Of a stretch of 64,000 nucleotides of DNA, positions 17,754 through 27,373 are shown one piece after another (position 1 is the stretch's first letter; each line of letters opens with the position of its first letter). Made by a program: the position numbers and the translations under genes. The notes under the pieces were generated by a model. The model was not told the DNA's origin. It ran no database searches and saw nothing but the letters and a program-made list of their open reading frames with translations. This DNA comes from Alphaproteobacteria bacterium (GTDB lineage: Bacteria; Pseudomonadota; Alphaproteobacteria; CAAGCB01; CAG-977), in NCBI GenBank assembly GCA_017616015.1, contig JAFZYY010000024.1, positions 62,001 to 126,000 on the forward strand, in the 5' to 3' direction.

Positions 17754-19672
17754 GTCCAAAAAATCAGGCGGTAAAAGACAAGCCGCTGAAAACAGTTGAT
17801 TTTCCTCTGTTGGATTCTATTGAATCTCCTGCGGATTTGCGCAGTCTTCCGCTGGACGATTTGCCGTATCTGGCCGAAGAAATCCGACAGGAAATCATTC
17901 GCGTCGTGTCAACGACCGGAGGGCATTTAGGCGCCAGTCTGGGCGTTGTCGAGCTGACGATCGCTTTGCATTATGTGTTCAATACGCCGGAAGATAAATT
18001 GATTTGGGACGTAGGGCATCAGTGCTATGCGCACAAGTTGCTGACCGGTCGCAAAAAAAAGTTTTGCGATTTGCGCCGGGCAAATGGTTTGTCCGGCTTT
18101 ACCAAACGAAGCGAAAGCGAATATGACCCGTTTGGCGCGGGGCACAGTTCCACCTCTATTTCCGCTGTTGTCGGCATGGCGGCGGGGCGGGATCTGCAAC
18201 ATGGAAAAAATAACGTGATCGGCGTGATCGGCGACGGATCAATGAGCGCCGGAATGGCTTTTGAGGCGATGAACAACGCGGGATCCATGAATTCCCGCAT
18301 GATCGTGATTTTGAACGACAACGATATGTCAATCGCCCGTCCGGTCGGGGCGCTCAGTCATCATTTGTCCCAGTTGATTTCTTCGAAACCGTACATGACC
18401 GTGCGTCAGGTCGTTCTGGATATGGCGGACCGCTTCCCGCAGTTTGTGAAAGACACGGCTTTAAAAGCCGAACGTCACGCAAAAGGTTTTGTCGCCGGCG
18501 GAACGTTGTTTGAAGAATTAGGCTTTTATTATATCGGACCGATTGACGGTCACAGTTTCGAACAGTTGATTCCGATTTTGACAAACGTTCGGGATATGGA
18601 GGAAAACTGTCCGGTTCTGGTTCATGTCGTCACGCATAAAGGAAAAGGCTATGAACCGGCGGAAAAGTGGCCTTCCAAGTATCACGGCGTGACGGGCTTC
18701 GACGTTGAAACGGGGGAATTCGTGCCTAAAAAGACGTCTCGTCCGACCTTTACGCAGGTCTTTTCGGACACGATTGTTTCTTTGGCGCAAAAAGATCCGA
18801 AAATCGCGGCGATTACGGCGGCGATGCCTTCGGGGACGGGGTTGGATTCTTTTGCGGAAAAATTTCCGAATCGTTTCTTTGACGTCGGAATCGCCGAACA
18901 GCATGCCGTCACGTTCGCGGCGGGAATGGCATGCGAAGGAATAAAACCGTTTGTCGCGCTGTATTCCAGCTTTTTGCAGAGAGCGTATGATCAGGTTTTG
19001 CACGATGTGGCGCTGCAAAAACTGCCGGTTCGTTTCGCCATAGACAGGGCGGGTTTTGTCGGCGAGGACGGGGCAACGCATCACGGGGCTTTTGATTTGG
19101 CAATGTTGTGTCCGATGCCGAACATGGTTGTGATGGCGCCGGCGGATCAGGCGGAACTGCAAAGAATGCTTGTGACTATGGCGGAGATGGACGATACGCC
19201 CTCCGCAGTGCGGTATCCGCGCGGGGCAGGCGTTCTTTCCGAACTGCCGGAAGAAATCAAACCCCTGAAAATCGGCAAAGGCCGCATTGTCCGCGAAGGG
19301 AATCGCGTTGCGATCTTAAGTATCGGCACGCGATTGGAAGCGTGTATGGCCGCGGCGGATCTGCTGGCGTTGGAAGGAGTTTCCGCGACGGTTGCGGACG
19401 CGCGTTTTGCAAAACCGTTGGATTGCGAGTTGTTGCGTGAGCTGGTCGAAGGGCATCAGGGGCTTGTAATTGTCGAAGAAGGCGTTCAGGGCGGTTTCGG
19501 ATCGGCGGTTATGATGTGGCTGGCAAATCGGGGATTGCTTGAAAAAACGAAAGCGCGTTCGTTGACAATGCCGGATTCATTTATTGAGCAGGCGTCTGCG
19601 GAACGGCAGTATCAACTGGCGGGATTGGACGCGCGTTCAATCGCGGACGTTGTCATGTCGGTGGTTAAGTAA
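17750..19672 (+). CDS. dxs: 1-deoxy-D-xylulose-5-phosphate synthase
   Basis: Thiamine-diphosphate transketolase-fold enzyme that joins pyruvate and glyceraldehyde 3-phosphate, the first and usually rate-setting step of the MEP pathway. The 640-residue protein shows [14 protein letters not shown], the ThDP-binding [18 protein letters not shown], the [18 protein letters not shown] segment and a C-terminal transketolase domain ([16 protein letters not shown]). It is coupled to ispA by an ATGA overlap and followed by tlyA after 3 bases. Complete. Confidence 0.97.
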   Translation: MSPKNQAVKDKPLKTVDFPLLDSIESPADLRSLPLDDLPYLAEEIRQEIIRVVSTTGGHLGASLGVVELTIALHYVFNTPEDKLIWDVGHQCYAHKLLTGRKKKFCDLRRANGLSGFTKRSESEYDPFGAGHSSTSISAVVGMAAGRDLQHGKNNVIGVIGDGSMSAGMAFEAMNNAGSMNSRMIVILNDNDMSIARPVGALSHHLSQLISSKPYMTVRQVVLDMADRFPQFVKDTALKAERHAKGFVAGGTLFEELGFYYIGPIDGHSFEQLIPILTNVRDMEENCPVLVHVVTHKGKGYEPAEKWPSKYHGVTGFDVETGEFVPKKTSRPTFTQVFSDTIVSLAQKDPKIAAITAAMPSGTGLDSFAEKFPNRFFDVGIAEQHAVTFAAGMACEGIKPFVALYSSFLQRAYDQVLHDVALQKLPVRFAIDRAGFVGEDGATHHGAFDLAMLCPMPNMVVMAPADQAELQRMLVTMAEMDDTPSAVRYPRGAGVLSELPEEIKPLKIGKGRIVREGNRVAILSIGTRLEACMAAADLLALEGVSATVADARFAKPLDCELLRELVEGHQGLVIVEEGVQGGFGSAVMMWLANRGLLEKTKARSLTMPDSFIEQASAERQYQLAGLDARSIADVVMSVVK

Positions 19673-19675
19673 AGC

Positions 19676-20431
19676 ATGAAACAGCGCGCCGATCTTCTTT
19701 TGGTTGAACAGGGGTTGGCCGAAAACGTGTCCAAAGCGCAGGCGCTGATTATGGCCGGCGCCGTTTTGTCCGGCACAAAACGAATCGATAAAGCCGGAGA
19801 AATGTTAAAGCCCGACACCATGCTGACGGTTAAAGGAAAAGAGTTCCCGTGGGTGTCGCGCGGCGGCTTAAAGCTGGTTAAAGGACTGGACGATTCCGGC
19901 ACAGATCCGACGGGTATGGTATGTTTGGACGTCGGGTGCTCGACGGGAGGCTTTACGGACGTTTTACTGACTCGCGGCGCAAAAAAAGTGTACGCGGTGG
20001 ACGTGGGATACGGTCAGTTGGCGCAAAAATTAAGAACGGACGGCCGTGTCGTTGTCTTAGAGAGAATGAACGCGCGTTATTTAACGCCGGAACATATTCC
20101 CGAAGAAATAGATTTAATTGTGTGTGACGCAAGTTTTATCCGGTTGGAAAATGTTTTGCCGAAACCGATGAGCTTTGCGAAAAAAACGGGAGCGCGTCTG
20201 ATTGCTTTGATTAAGCCGCAGTTTGAAGTCGAAAAACATCAGGTCGGAAAAAACGGCGTTGTGCGCGATCCTCTTTTGCACGAAAGCGTTTGCGCGCATG
20301 TTCGGGAATGGCTGAATTCTTTACCCGGTTGGACGGTTAAAAATATTTGTCCCAGTCCGATTAAAGGTCCCGAGGGCAATATCGAATTTTTGATTTCGGC
20401 GGATTTTTTGCTTTTGGAAGCACGCGAATAG
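19676..20431 (+). CDS. tlyA: TlyA-type rRNA 2'-O-methyltransferase
   Basis: A 251-residue protein with an N-terminal S4 RNA-binding domain (RADLLLVEQGLAENVSKAQA) and an FtsJ/RrmJ-type SAM domain (CLDVGCSTGGFTDVLL, followed by KPQFEVEK). TlyA methylates ribose of rRNA in bacteria where it has been studied and was historically annotated as hemolysin A. Here it closes the xseB-ispA-dxs operon. The next gene, the autotransporter, starts 66 bases on and probably has its own promoter in an A/T-rich leader. Confidence 0.92.
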   Translation: MKQRADLLLVEQGLAENVSKAQALIMAGAVLSGTKRIDKAGEMLKPDTMLTVKGKEFPWVSRGGLKLVKGLDDSGTDPTGMVCLDVGCSTGGFTDVLLTRGAKKVYAVDVGYGQLAQKLRTDGRVVVLERMNARYLTPEHIPEEIDLIVCDASFIRLENVLPKPMSFAKKTGARLIALIKPQFEVEKHQVGKNGVVRDPLLHESVCAHVREWLNSLPGWTVKNICPSPIKGPEGNIEFLISADFLLLEARE

Positions 20432-20497
20432 TAGCATTTCTTTAATATTTCTTTCCTAAAATACAAACCGTATGCCCCTATTTTAAGGATTTTGTCC

Positions 20498-23400
20498 ATG
20501 CGGTTTCATAAAAATTTTTATAAAAACAAATTGCTGATTTCTACGACGCTGGCGGTTGCTTTACTGACAGCTCCGTTTTCCGCCGAAGCAAATTGTGTGC
20601 TGAATGGAGAAGGGGTGTATATCTGCTCCGGAATATCGAATGTAACGAATATTATTGATTCAGGCAAATATACGTTTGAATCGGGACTGAATGCCGGTAT
20701 AGATATCGACATTTACATTCCGTCTTATACCTATAACAGTCTTGAGTATAACGGCGACCTGAGAACGGCTTTCGGAAGCAATGATAGTACCACATATCTT
20801 CCTTACGGCTTATATCGATTCGGTGCCAACGGCATAGAGATTAAAAGCACGGGAGTTCCGCCGCTTCTTTATTTTGAAAGTCCGGCCGGCGATAACGAAA
20901 AAGCGGTTATCTGGGACGCTTCCTCATATACTACTCTTCCTAATGGCGCAAGGGTGCGTATAGGCGGTGTTTCTTTGGATTCAACGCCAATTTCCGGAAA
21001 TATATTCATTCATGCCGGGACTTTTACCGGCGCCATCGATATACGTAAAGGATCATTAGCACGGGAATATACTTATACGCCGACTCTTGGCACTGCGCAA
21101 ACCGCAACAATCTCTTCAGAGGGAAATATCATTATTGCCGGCGGAGATTTTTATGCAAATGCAGATTCGCAGATCGTAATGTACGGTAATAATGAAGGCT
21201 CGATTTCGATTATGGGCGGTCACTGGAACATCGGTCGGGCGTATAAACCAACCGGGCAAGGTAATCCTTACGGCGAAGATCACAGCGCAACAATGCATAT
21301 TTCCGGCATAGGAAAAACTCCGGCAGAAGGAAAAGAAATTAACGTTACCGGCGGACAGTTTGATATCGGCGCAGACAGTACTTTATGGCTACAAGGGGCT
21401 TCGGGAAAAATACAAAGCGCTGCGGGAACAATGACTTTTTCGGGTCAGGGGGAACTGAAGCTGGATTTCTCAAACTCTTTTTTAATTCAGACCCCGATTT
21501 CCTGGACAAGCGGAATAATATCGCAGGATGGCGGCGGAACATTGACGATCTCTCAGCCGGTTACGGTTAAAGAATTCCATCAGGACAGCGGTTCTTTGGT
21601 GATATCGTCTACTTTATCGATTACGAACGATATTCATATTGACGGAAATCTGTCGGGAGCCGGAACATTGTATTTGGCCGAAACAGCCAGCGCGACCTTC
21701 GGGTATTTGTCTAATTTCGGAACAGTTACTTTGGGGCGCGGCAATTTGATATTTTCAACGGCTCTTCCTTCCGATGATGTTCAGTTGCTCATTCTGAACG
21801 GCACGCCTTCAGAAGTTGAGCCGGATGAGGGTAATATTACTATCATAGCCAGAACACGCATAGATACGATCAATTTGGGATATTCGAAGCTGTTTATTAA
21901 AGAAGGCGGAGAATTGATCGTCAGTGCGCTACATTTCGATCACGGCAAGGTCATCTTTTCCAAGGATGCGGGAGGATCGCAAAGTGACTTACAGCCGCTG
22001 ACGTTGTCTAATGACGCAACGTTATGGACTACGATGGAAATTTTGACAGGGGACGGTACCGGCGCTCAAACGTTTAACAATGATCCGGACATTATTCTCT
22101 TTCCGGGTATGATTACGGTCAAAGACGGCAAGACGCTGACGTTTGCTGACGATCCGGACGATCTTACCCCCAGTTTTTCAAGCCCTTATCTGACGATTTC
22201 TGTTGAAAACAGCGCTGCAGCGGTTTTTGAGGCGACAGAGGTTTCCATACGGGATTTGAAGATGACGTCAGGATCGGCTTCGGTCAACGCCGGCATCTTA
22301 AACGTTAATGAGATTACGGTCGGCGAAAGAACGCAGGGGACGGGACAATTTACCGTCGGCACGGGAACAACTGTTTACGCAAACCAATTGCAGGCGGATT
22401 ACGGATCGACAGTGCAAATCGACGGAACTCTGAATGTTGCGACTCTTAATGCGTTGGGAGCTTCAAATCAGTATTCCGTAATGTCCGGTGACGGAACTTT
22501 AACAATAACGAGTTCAGCAACATTTGCAGGAAAAATAACCGGTCTGAATACCTTGGAGTTTGTAAACGCTACCGGGACTTTTTCGCGCTCGACTGCCGGC
22601 AACGACTTAATCACGAATTTGTCGGTGGAAAACAGTACGGTTACGATTACTTCCGGCGTATTACAGTTGGATCGTCTGGATTTAAGCGACGGCGTGATTG
22701 TTCTGCAACAAGAGACATCAACGCTTGCGTTGAAATTCGTGCCCGAGAATGTTTCGGAATCAGGGAATTCTATTTCCGGACAGGGAACGTTGCAGTTGGT
22801 TGACAATGCCAGTATCAGTTTCGGCGGCGGCAATGCCGGTAGCGGTAGCGGCATCGGATATTTAGGCGGTCTGAAAATCGGCAAGGGAACGGCTACGATT
22901 ACCGGAACGAGCCCGACGATTTTGGGCAGTCTGACGTTTAGTGAGAGCAACGGCGGAAATCTTGTCATTGAAGAAAACGCCACTCTTCAGCTCAGTGAAG
23001 CGGGCGGAAGTTGCGGTGTGGGCAGGACGGATCACTGCCGGATTGTAACAAAAGCGGGAAACACGGTTTCAGGCTTGGGAACATTAACGCTTGTCGATGG
23101 AGACGGTTCTGAATTTGCGGGGCATGTCGATGGCTTGGGAACATTGAATTTCGGCGCGGCAAACGGAACGATTACCTTTTCTTCTACGGGCACATCTACA
23201 ATCGGTACGTTTAACGTAAATGGCGCCGGCGCCAACGTTTTGGTTAATGGCGGCGAATTATCGATCACAAACAATTTCGGTAATGCGAATACTCTTGTTT
23301 CTGGTACGGGAACGTTAAAACTGAACAGCGGAAGATTTAAAACAGGAGCAAACGAATTAAATACGCTTAAAATCGGAACCGGAACCGTTATTATCGCGGG

Positions 23401-26400
23401 GGATTCGAATTTTCAAAAGATTATTTTCTCAGAAGAAAACGCCGGTGTTTTATCGATTACGGGCACAACGGTGATCAGTGATTCGATTTCCGTCGGGGAA
23501 AACAATACGGTTTCCGGAACGGGAACGTTATCTTTGTCAGACGCAACGGGAACATTCGTTTCCGATTTGTCCGGACTGGCGGCTTTGCAGGTTTCCGGCA
23601 ATTCTGTCGTTTATATCAATGCTGATTCTCAGGTTAATGACGGCAGCGGTTTGGCGTTATCCGATACCGCTTCTTTAAACATTGCCGAAGGAGCTGTTTT
23701 TTCGTTTCAGGGAACGTTGGGCGAGGACGCTTCAACACAGACTTCTGTCGCCGGAGCAGGCACTCTGAGCTTGTCCGGAGCCGGAACGAATGTATACAGC
23801 GCGCTGACAGATTTGAACACACTGAAGGGCGCGGGAGGAAGCGTATTTATACAAAAGCCCGTTTCTGTCACGAATTTGAAGGTTGAAACCGGTGCGGCTC
23901 TGACGCTGAATAGTGACGGGCATAGCGTTAATCAGATTTTCATCGGAACTTCGGGGAATTCTTCTTCTGATGCAACATTGACAATCGGTGGCAATACAAG
24001 CGTTTCCACTGTTACTTTTAACAATGATACAAAAGGCGTGCTGAATATCAACGACGGAAAAACGTTGTCCGTTACAAATCTGATAAACGTAACCGGTACG
24101 AATAAATTGGGCGGTGAAGGAAAAATATTGCTGAGCGGCAACGCGGAAGGCTATTTCTCCATGAATCAGGCGTTTGACGGTACCATAGAAGTGGATCACG
24201 GAACAGCTCATATTCAGACGAATTCCGCTATCGGAAGATTTAATTTCGCAAATACGACGGGCGGAACTTTGGATATAGCCGAAGGAAAAGTATTAACGGT
24301 GGGAACGATCGTTACGTATGGGCAAAACATCATTACCGGCGGCGGCACACTGAATATCAACGCGGACGGATCCGAGTTCCACGCGCCGATCGGCAACTTG
24401 GCAAAATTGAAAATTTCCGGAGGTTCCGCCACTTTTTATAATAATGTCAATATAGGAGAACTGACCTTTAACGACGGAGGCGCCGTTACATTGATGTCCG
24501 GGACGACGTTGACAGTTTCCGATTTGATTCAAACGACGGAAAACGCGGGCATAGTGAAAGGAAACGGTTCTTTCGTCGCCGGATCAAGCTCAATTCCGTT
24601 TTCAACCGGCGGAGAATATTTGGCAAGCGCGACAATCGGTTCGGGAACGTTGAATTTTGTGGGAGATTCCAACGTCGGTTCTTTAAGATATTCTTCCGTT
24701 AACGGTACCATCAACATAAATCCTTCCGTTACCGTGTCCATTAATTCCAATTTTTCGGGAATAGGGCGGCTGACCGGTGATGCTTCTTCGGTTTTATCGC
24801 TGCAAGGCAATGCGAATGCGACATTTAATCAATCCAACGATTATGCCGGAACGATTAATGCCGAAAGCGGCTCTCTGACGTTTTTATCAACGGCTGATTT
24901 TTCAGAATTGTCGCTGGCTTCCGCCACTGCGACATTCAAAGATACGGCAACCATAGGCGCGGTATCTGTTGCTTCCGGTTCGATTGATTTTAAAAAGAAC
25001 GCGGACATCGGCGTAATGGATATCGGATCCGGCAACGTGCATTTTAGTTCGTCGGCAACGCTTGATACGCTGAATGTTGCTTCCGGGAAAGCTTCTTTTA
25101 CGACAAACAGCACGATTTCGGGCGGAGGCAGTGTCGGAAACAGAGGGACGATAGATATTGACACAAATACCCTGACGATAGGAAGCGGCAGACTGGTGTT
25201 TGATGACGGATCGAATTTTTCGATGCGTATTTCACGTAATGCGACGAATGCCGTCGGAGCGTTGCAAGGATCCGGTTACGGACGTTTGGTTATGTCTGAG
25301 GGCGCCGAATTGGAAATCCGTTCGTCTACTCTTGATTTAAAAATTGATTATGGTTTGCAGGTGGGGCAAAACGGAACCCTTTTCCCGTTAATAGAGGGAA
25401 GCTATATCACGGGCGGTCGTTTTTCTTTCTCGAACAATCGTTACAGTATGGAAGAAACGGAATGCCCGTTGGGAACGAACGGCGTTTGCTATTTGCTTAA
25501 ACAGACGTCAACGGGCGGTCAGCTTGCGGCCAATGAATCGGGCAATCAGAATCAAGTCGGTACGGCGTCGGCCTTTTTGGACGGCGAATTGTTTGACTAC
25601 GGAACACCGATATATAATGTGGCCGAACATTTGGACGCTTTGTCTCAGACGGGAGCGGCGGGTGCTTATTTGAATGCGTTGACGGCTTTGGCTCCGGACG
25701 TGACAAACGCGATGTCGAATCAGCCGATAACGTTGCAGTCAAAAATTTCAAACACGTTATCAGGACGCATGAACGGATTGATGGGCAATCTGGGGCATTC
25801 TTCCAGAACGTATCGGGATATTCAAAGAATATACGGCCGTTCAGGCGGGTCGCCGTATCGGACGCGCTTTATGCGCTCTTCGGATTATTATCGGCGCGCG
25901 GGATATTACGATCAGGAAAATCAGCCTACGCCCAGAGCCCGTCCGTCTTATCAGCGCCGGATAGCCAGAGATTCGGAAGAAGGTCTGGAACAAACGAGCG
26001 AACGGAAGCGGTGGGCTAAAAGAAATCCATCTCAGAGCAAACCGAAAGAATTCGGCGCATGGGCTCAAGCGTTCTATAACATTTCCGAATATTTATCCTC
26101 TAAAAAGCCGGAAGGATTTTCGGGCAATACGACGGGAATTGCTTTTGGTGCGGACGTTCAGATGCTGGACGTTTTGGCTTTGGGAATAGGATACGCTTCA
26201 ACTTCTTCAACGGTTGACACGTTGTCGCGTTCGACGGACGTTGACGGTCATTCGTTCTTCTTGTACGGCATGTATAAACCGTCAACATGGTTCATCAGCT
26301 CCGTGCTGAACACGGCTTCCATGTCGTATCAGGAATCAAAGAATGTTGCCGGTCTTATGCTTAAGGATAAATATAACGGTTCATCGTTCGGCGCTTCCGT

Positions 26401-26854
26401 TATGGTCGGAAAAGAGCTGAAATCGTGGACTCCCGCTGTCGGAGTGCGCTATGTAACGTCAAAACGCGATGCGCATCAGGACGAAATCGGACAAAGGATT
26501 TCCGGTATTTCGACGAACGTTATGACGCTGGTTGCGGAAGGACGCATGAACAAGGATTGGTCTAAATCGGATACGTCCGATACGTCGTCCGACAAGTCTT
26601 CGTGGCACAGCGAATTTGCGGCGGCGCTGACTTATGACCTGTCCGCATCAAGCGAAGACGCGACTGTAAACCTGCCGAACGGCAGTTCATATACGGTCAG
26701 AGGGGAAGACTTTAAAAAGATAGGTGTCGAGCTGGGCGGAACGCTTTCCTGGCTGTACGGGGAACACATTGATGTTTCCGCCGGATACAATCTGGAATGG
26801 CGGCCGGATTATTTATCGCATACGCTGACGGCAATGTTCAGATACACGTTTTAA
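20498..26854 (+). CDS. Giant autotransporter with repeat passenger
   Basis: A 2118-residue type V secreted (autotransporter) protein. A signal peptide (residues 1-31, ending AEA) precedes a long Gly/Ser/Thr-rich passenger predicted to form a beta-helix. From about 386 to 1470 the passenger holds roughly eleven degenerate units of about 100 residues, each opening with an SGxGTLxL-like motif and a following F/Y, then a LxxLxxGxGxxxI segment. A linker rich in Arg, Tyr and Pro (about 1785-1850) leads to a C-terminal beta-barrel of about 268 residues from EFGAWAQAFY to the terminal FRYTF. The only cysteines I find form three close pairs (33/43, 839/847, 1656/1664). I chose ATG 20498 with AAGGA eight bases upstream, not the TTG at 20492. 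Adhesion or surface display is inferred. Confidence 0.92.
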   Translation: MRFHKNFYKNKLLISTTLAVALLTAPFSAEANCVLNGEGVYICSGISNVTNIIDSGKYTFESGLNAGIDIDIYIPSYTYNSLEYNGDLRTAFGSNDSTTYLPYGLYRFGANGIEIKSTGVPPLLYFESPAGDNEKAVIWDASSYTTLPNGARVRIGGVSLDSTPISGNIFIHAGTFTGAIDIRKGSLAREYTYTPTLGTAQTATISSEGNIIIAGGDFYANADSQIVMYGNNEGSISIMGGHWNIGRAYKPTGQGNPYGEDHSATMHISGIGKTPAEGKEINVTGGQFDIGADSTLWLQGASGKIQSAAGTMTFSGQGELKLDFSNSFLIQTPISWTSGIISQDGGGTLTISQPVTVKEFHQDSGSLVISSTLSITNDIHIDGNLSGAGTLYLAETASATFGYLSNFGTVTLGRGNLIFSTALPSDDVQLLILNGTPSEVEPDEGNITIIARTRIDTINLGYSKLFIKEGGELIVSALHFDHGKVIFSKDAGGSQSDLQPLTLSNDATLWTTMEILTGDGTGAQTFNNDPDIILFPGMITVKDGKTLTFADDPDDLTPSFSSPYLTISVENSAAAVFEATEVSIRDLKMTSGSASVNAGILNVNEITVGERTQGTGQFTVGTGTTVYANQLQADYGSTVQIDGTLNVATLNALGASNQYSVMSGDGTLTITSSATFAGKITGLNTLEFVNATGTFSRSTAGNDLITNLSVENSTVTITSGVLQLDRLDLSDGVIVLQQETSTLALKFVPENVSESGNSISGQGTLQLVDNASISFGGGNAGSGSGIGYLGGLKIGKGTATITGTSPTILGSLTFSESNGGNLVIEENATLQLSEAGGSCGVGRTDHCRIVTKAGNTVSGLGTLTLVDGDGSEFAGHVDGLGTLNFGAANGTITFSSTGTSTIGTFNVNGAGANVLVNGGELSITNNFGNANTLVSGTGTLKLNSGRFKTGANELNTLKIGTGTVIIAGDSNFQKIIFSEENAGVLSITGTTVISDSISVGENNTVSGTGTLSLSDATGTFVSDLSGLAALQVSGNSVVYINADSQVNDGSGLALSDTASLNIAEGAVFSFQGTLGEDASTQTSVAGAGTLSLSGAGTNVYSALTDLNTLKGAGGSVFIQKPVSVTNLKVETGAALTLNSDGHSVNQIFIGTSGNSSSDATLTIGGNTSVSTVTFNNDTKGVLNINDGKTLSVTNLINVTGTNKLGGEGKILLSGNAEGYFSMNQAFDGTIEVDHGTAHIQTNSAIGRFNFANTTGGTLDIAEGKVLTVGTIVTYGQNIITGGGTLNINADGSEFHAPIGNLAKLKISGGSATFYNNVNIGELTFNDGGAVTLMSGTTLTVSDLIQTTENAGIVKGNGSFVAGSSSIPFSTGGEYLASATIGSGTLNFVGDSNVGSLRYSSVNGTININPSVTVSINSNFSGIGRLTGDASSVLSLQGNANATFNQSNDYAGTINAESGSLTFLSTADFSELSLASATATFKDTATIGAVSVASGSIDFKKNADIGVMDIGSGNVHFSSSATLDTLNVASGKASFTTNSTISGGGSVGNRGTIDIDTNTLTIGSGRLVFDDGSNFSMRISRNATNAVGALQGSGYGRLVMSEGAELEIRSSTLDLKIDYGLQVGQNGTLFPLIEGSYITGGRFSFSNNRYSMEETECPLGTNGVCYLLKQTSTGGQLAANESGNQNQVGTASAFLDGELFDYGTPIYNVAEHLDALSQTGAAGAYLNALTALAPDVTNAMSNQPITLQSKISNTLSGRMNGLMGNLGHSSRTYRDIQRIYGRSGGSPYRTRFMRSSDYYRRAGYYDQENQPTPRARPSYQRRIARDSEEGLEQTSERKRWAKRNPSQSKPKEFGAWAQAFYNISEYLSSKKPEGFSGNTTGIAFGADVQMLDVLALGIGYASTSSTVDTLSRSTDVDGHSFFLYGMYKPSTWFISSVLNTASMSYQESKNVAGLMLKDKYNGSSFGASVMVGKELKSWTPAVGVRYVTSKRDAHQDEIGQRISGISTNVMTLVAEGRMNKDWSKSDTSDTSSDKSSWHSEFAAALTYDLSASSEDATVNLPNGSSYTVRGEDFKKIGVELGGTLSWLYGEHIDVSAGYNLEWRPDYLSHTLTAMFRYTF
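21650..24910 (+). repeat. Degenerate ~100-residue coding repeats in the passenger
   Basis: About eleven imperfect protein repeats inside the autotransporter. Motif instances include SGAGTLYL, SGDGTLTI, SGQGTLQL, SGLGTLTL, SGTGTLKL, SGTGTLSL, AGAGTLSL and GGGTLNI, spaced on average about 300 bases. They are too diverged at DNA level to recombine easily, which suggests old duplication followed by divergence rather than a recent expansion. Confidence 0.7.
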
Positions 26855-26856
26855 CG

Positions 26857-26889
26857 AAAAAGGCGGCTTTTGTTAAGGCCGCCTTTTTT
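26857..26889. terminator. Bidirectional terminator after autotransporter
   Basis: A perfect stem AAAAAGGCGGC / GCCGCCTTTTT with T runs on both strands lies between the convergent autotransporter and DHFR-like genes. Confidence 0.85.
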
Positions 26890-27373
26890 GATAATAATAA
26901 ACCGAAGTTTGTTCTGACAAACGGTCTGTTTTTTCCAAAATAAAATCCGGCTGAAAGCGTGAAAAATCCAAGCTTTTTCCCCTGTAAAAGCGTATCCGTT
27001 CAACCGTTAGAACGGCTCGATCGACTTTTCTGTTTTCCAAAAAATAAGCGTACGTTTCCGCGCCGCCCAATAAAGCGGGCGCATGAAGGCCTTTTATTTC
27101 TAAAAGATTTTCCAAGTCATCAAAGTCTTTGAAAAACAATTTATTTTGTTCTGTCAAACGAGGGGCACGCGTTAAAATCAAGAGGGGTTTGAACGTTAAT
27201 TTATCCTGAAATTCTTCAGCGGTTTTGCGTCCGCAGATAAAACAGTCGCATTCGGTGCTTTTAAGAAAAAAGCGCAGATGAGCTTTGTCTTCCGGACTGG
27301 AAAAGTTGCCGTTTCCCATGTCGTCCGCGATAAATCCGTCCGAAGAAATTGCCGCTAATAAAGTTATTTGCAT
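26873..27373 (-). CDS. DHFR/RibD-C-fold reductase
   Basis: A 166-residue NADPH-dependent reductase-fold protein of the RibD C-terminal/dihydrofolate reductase superfamily. Marks are the N-terminal MQITLLAAISSDGFIAD, FICGRKTAEEF, LLILTRAPRL and the nucleotide-binding LLGGAETYAYFL near residue 100. There is no deaminase domain, so it is not a full RibD. Its start overlaps the 3' end of the CofE-like gene upstream by 10 bases, so the two are translationally coupled. Dihydrofolate or a pterin is the substrate suggested by that partner, but this is inference. Confidence 0.8.
   Translation of the reverse strand: MQITLLAAISSDGFIADDMGNGNFSSPEDKAHLRFFLKSTECDCFICGRKTAEEFQDKLTFKPLLILTRAPRLTEQNKLFFKDFDDLENLLEIKGLHAPALLGGAETYAYFLENRKVDRAVLTVERIRFYRGKSLDFSRFQPDFILEKTDRLSEQTSVYYYQKRRP

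Noticed and set aside
20492-20497. TTG start of the autotransporter 6 bases upstream
   Set aside because: ATG at 20498 has better spacing to AAGGA and gives a normal signal peptide.
22468-22983. Minus-strand frames within the autotransporter, with Pro/Val-rich translations
   Set aside because: They arise from the Thr/Gly/Asn-rich passenger codons read backwards. There is no ribosome-binding site and no family match.
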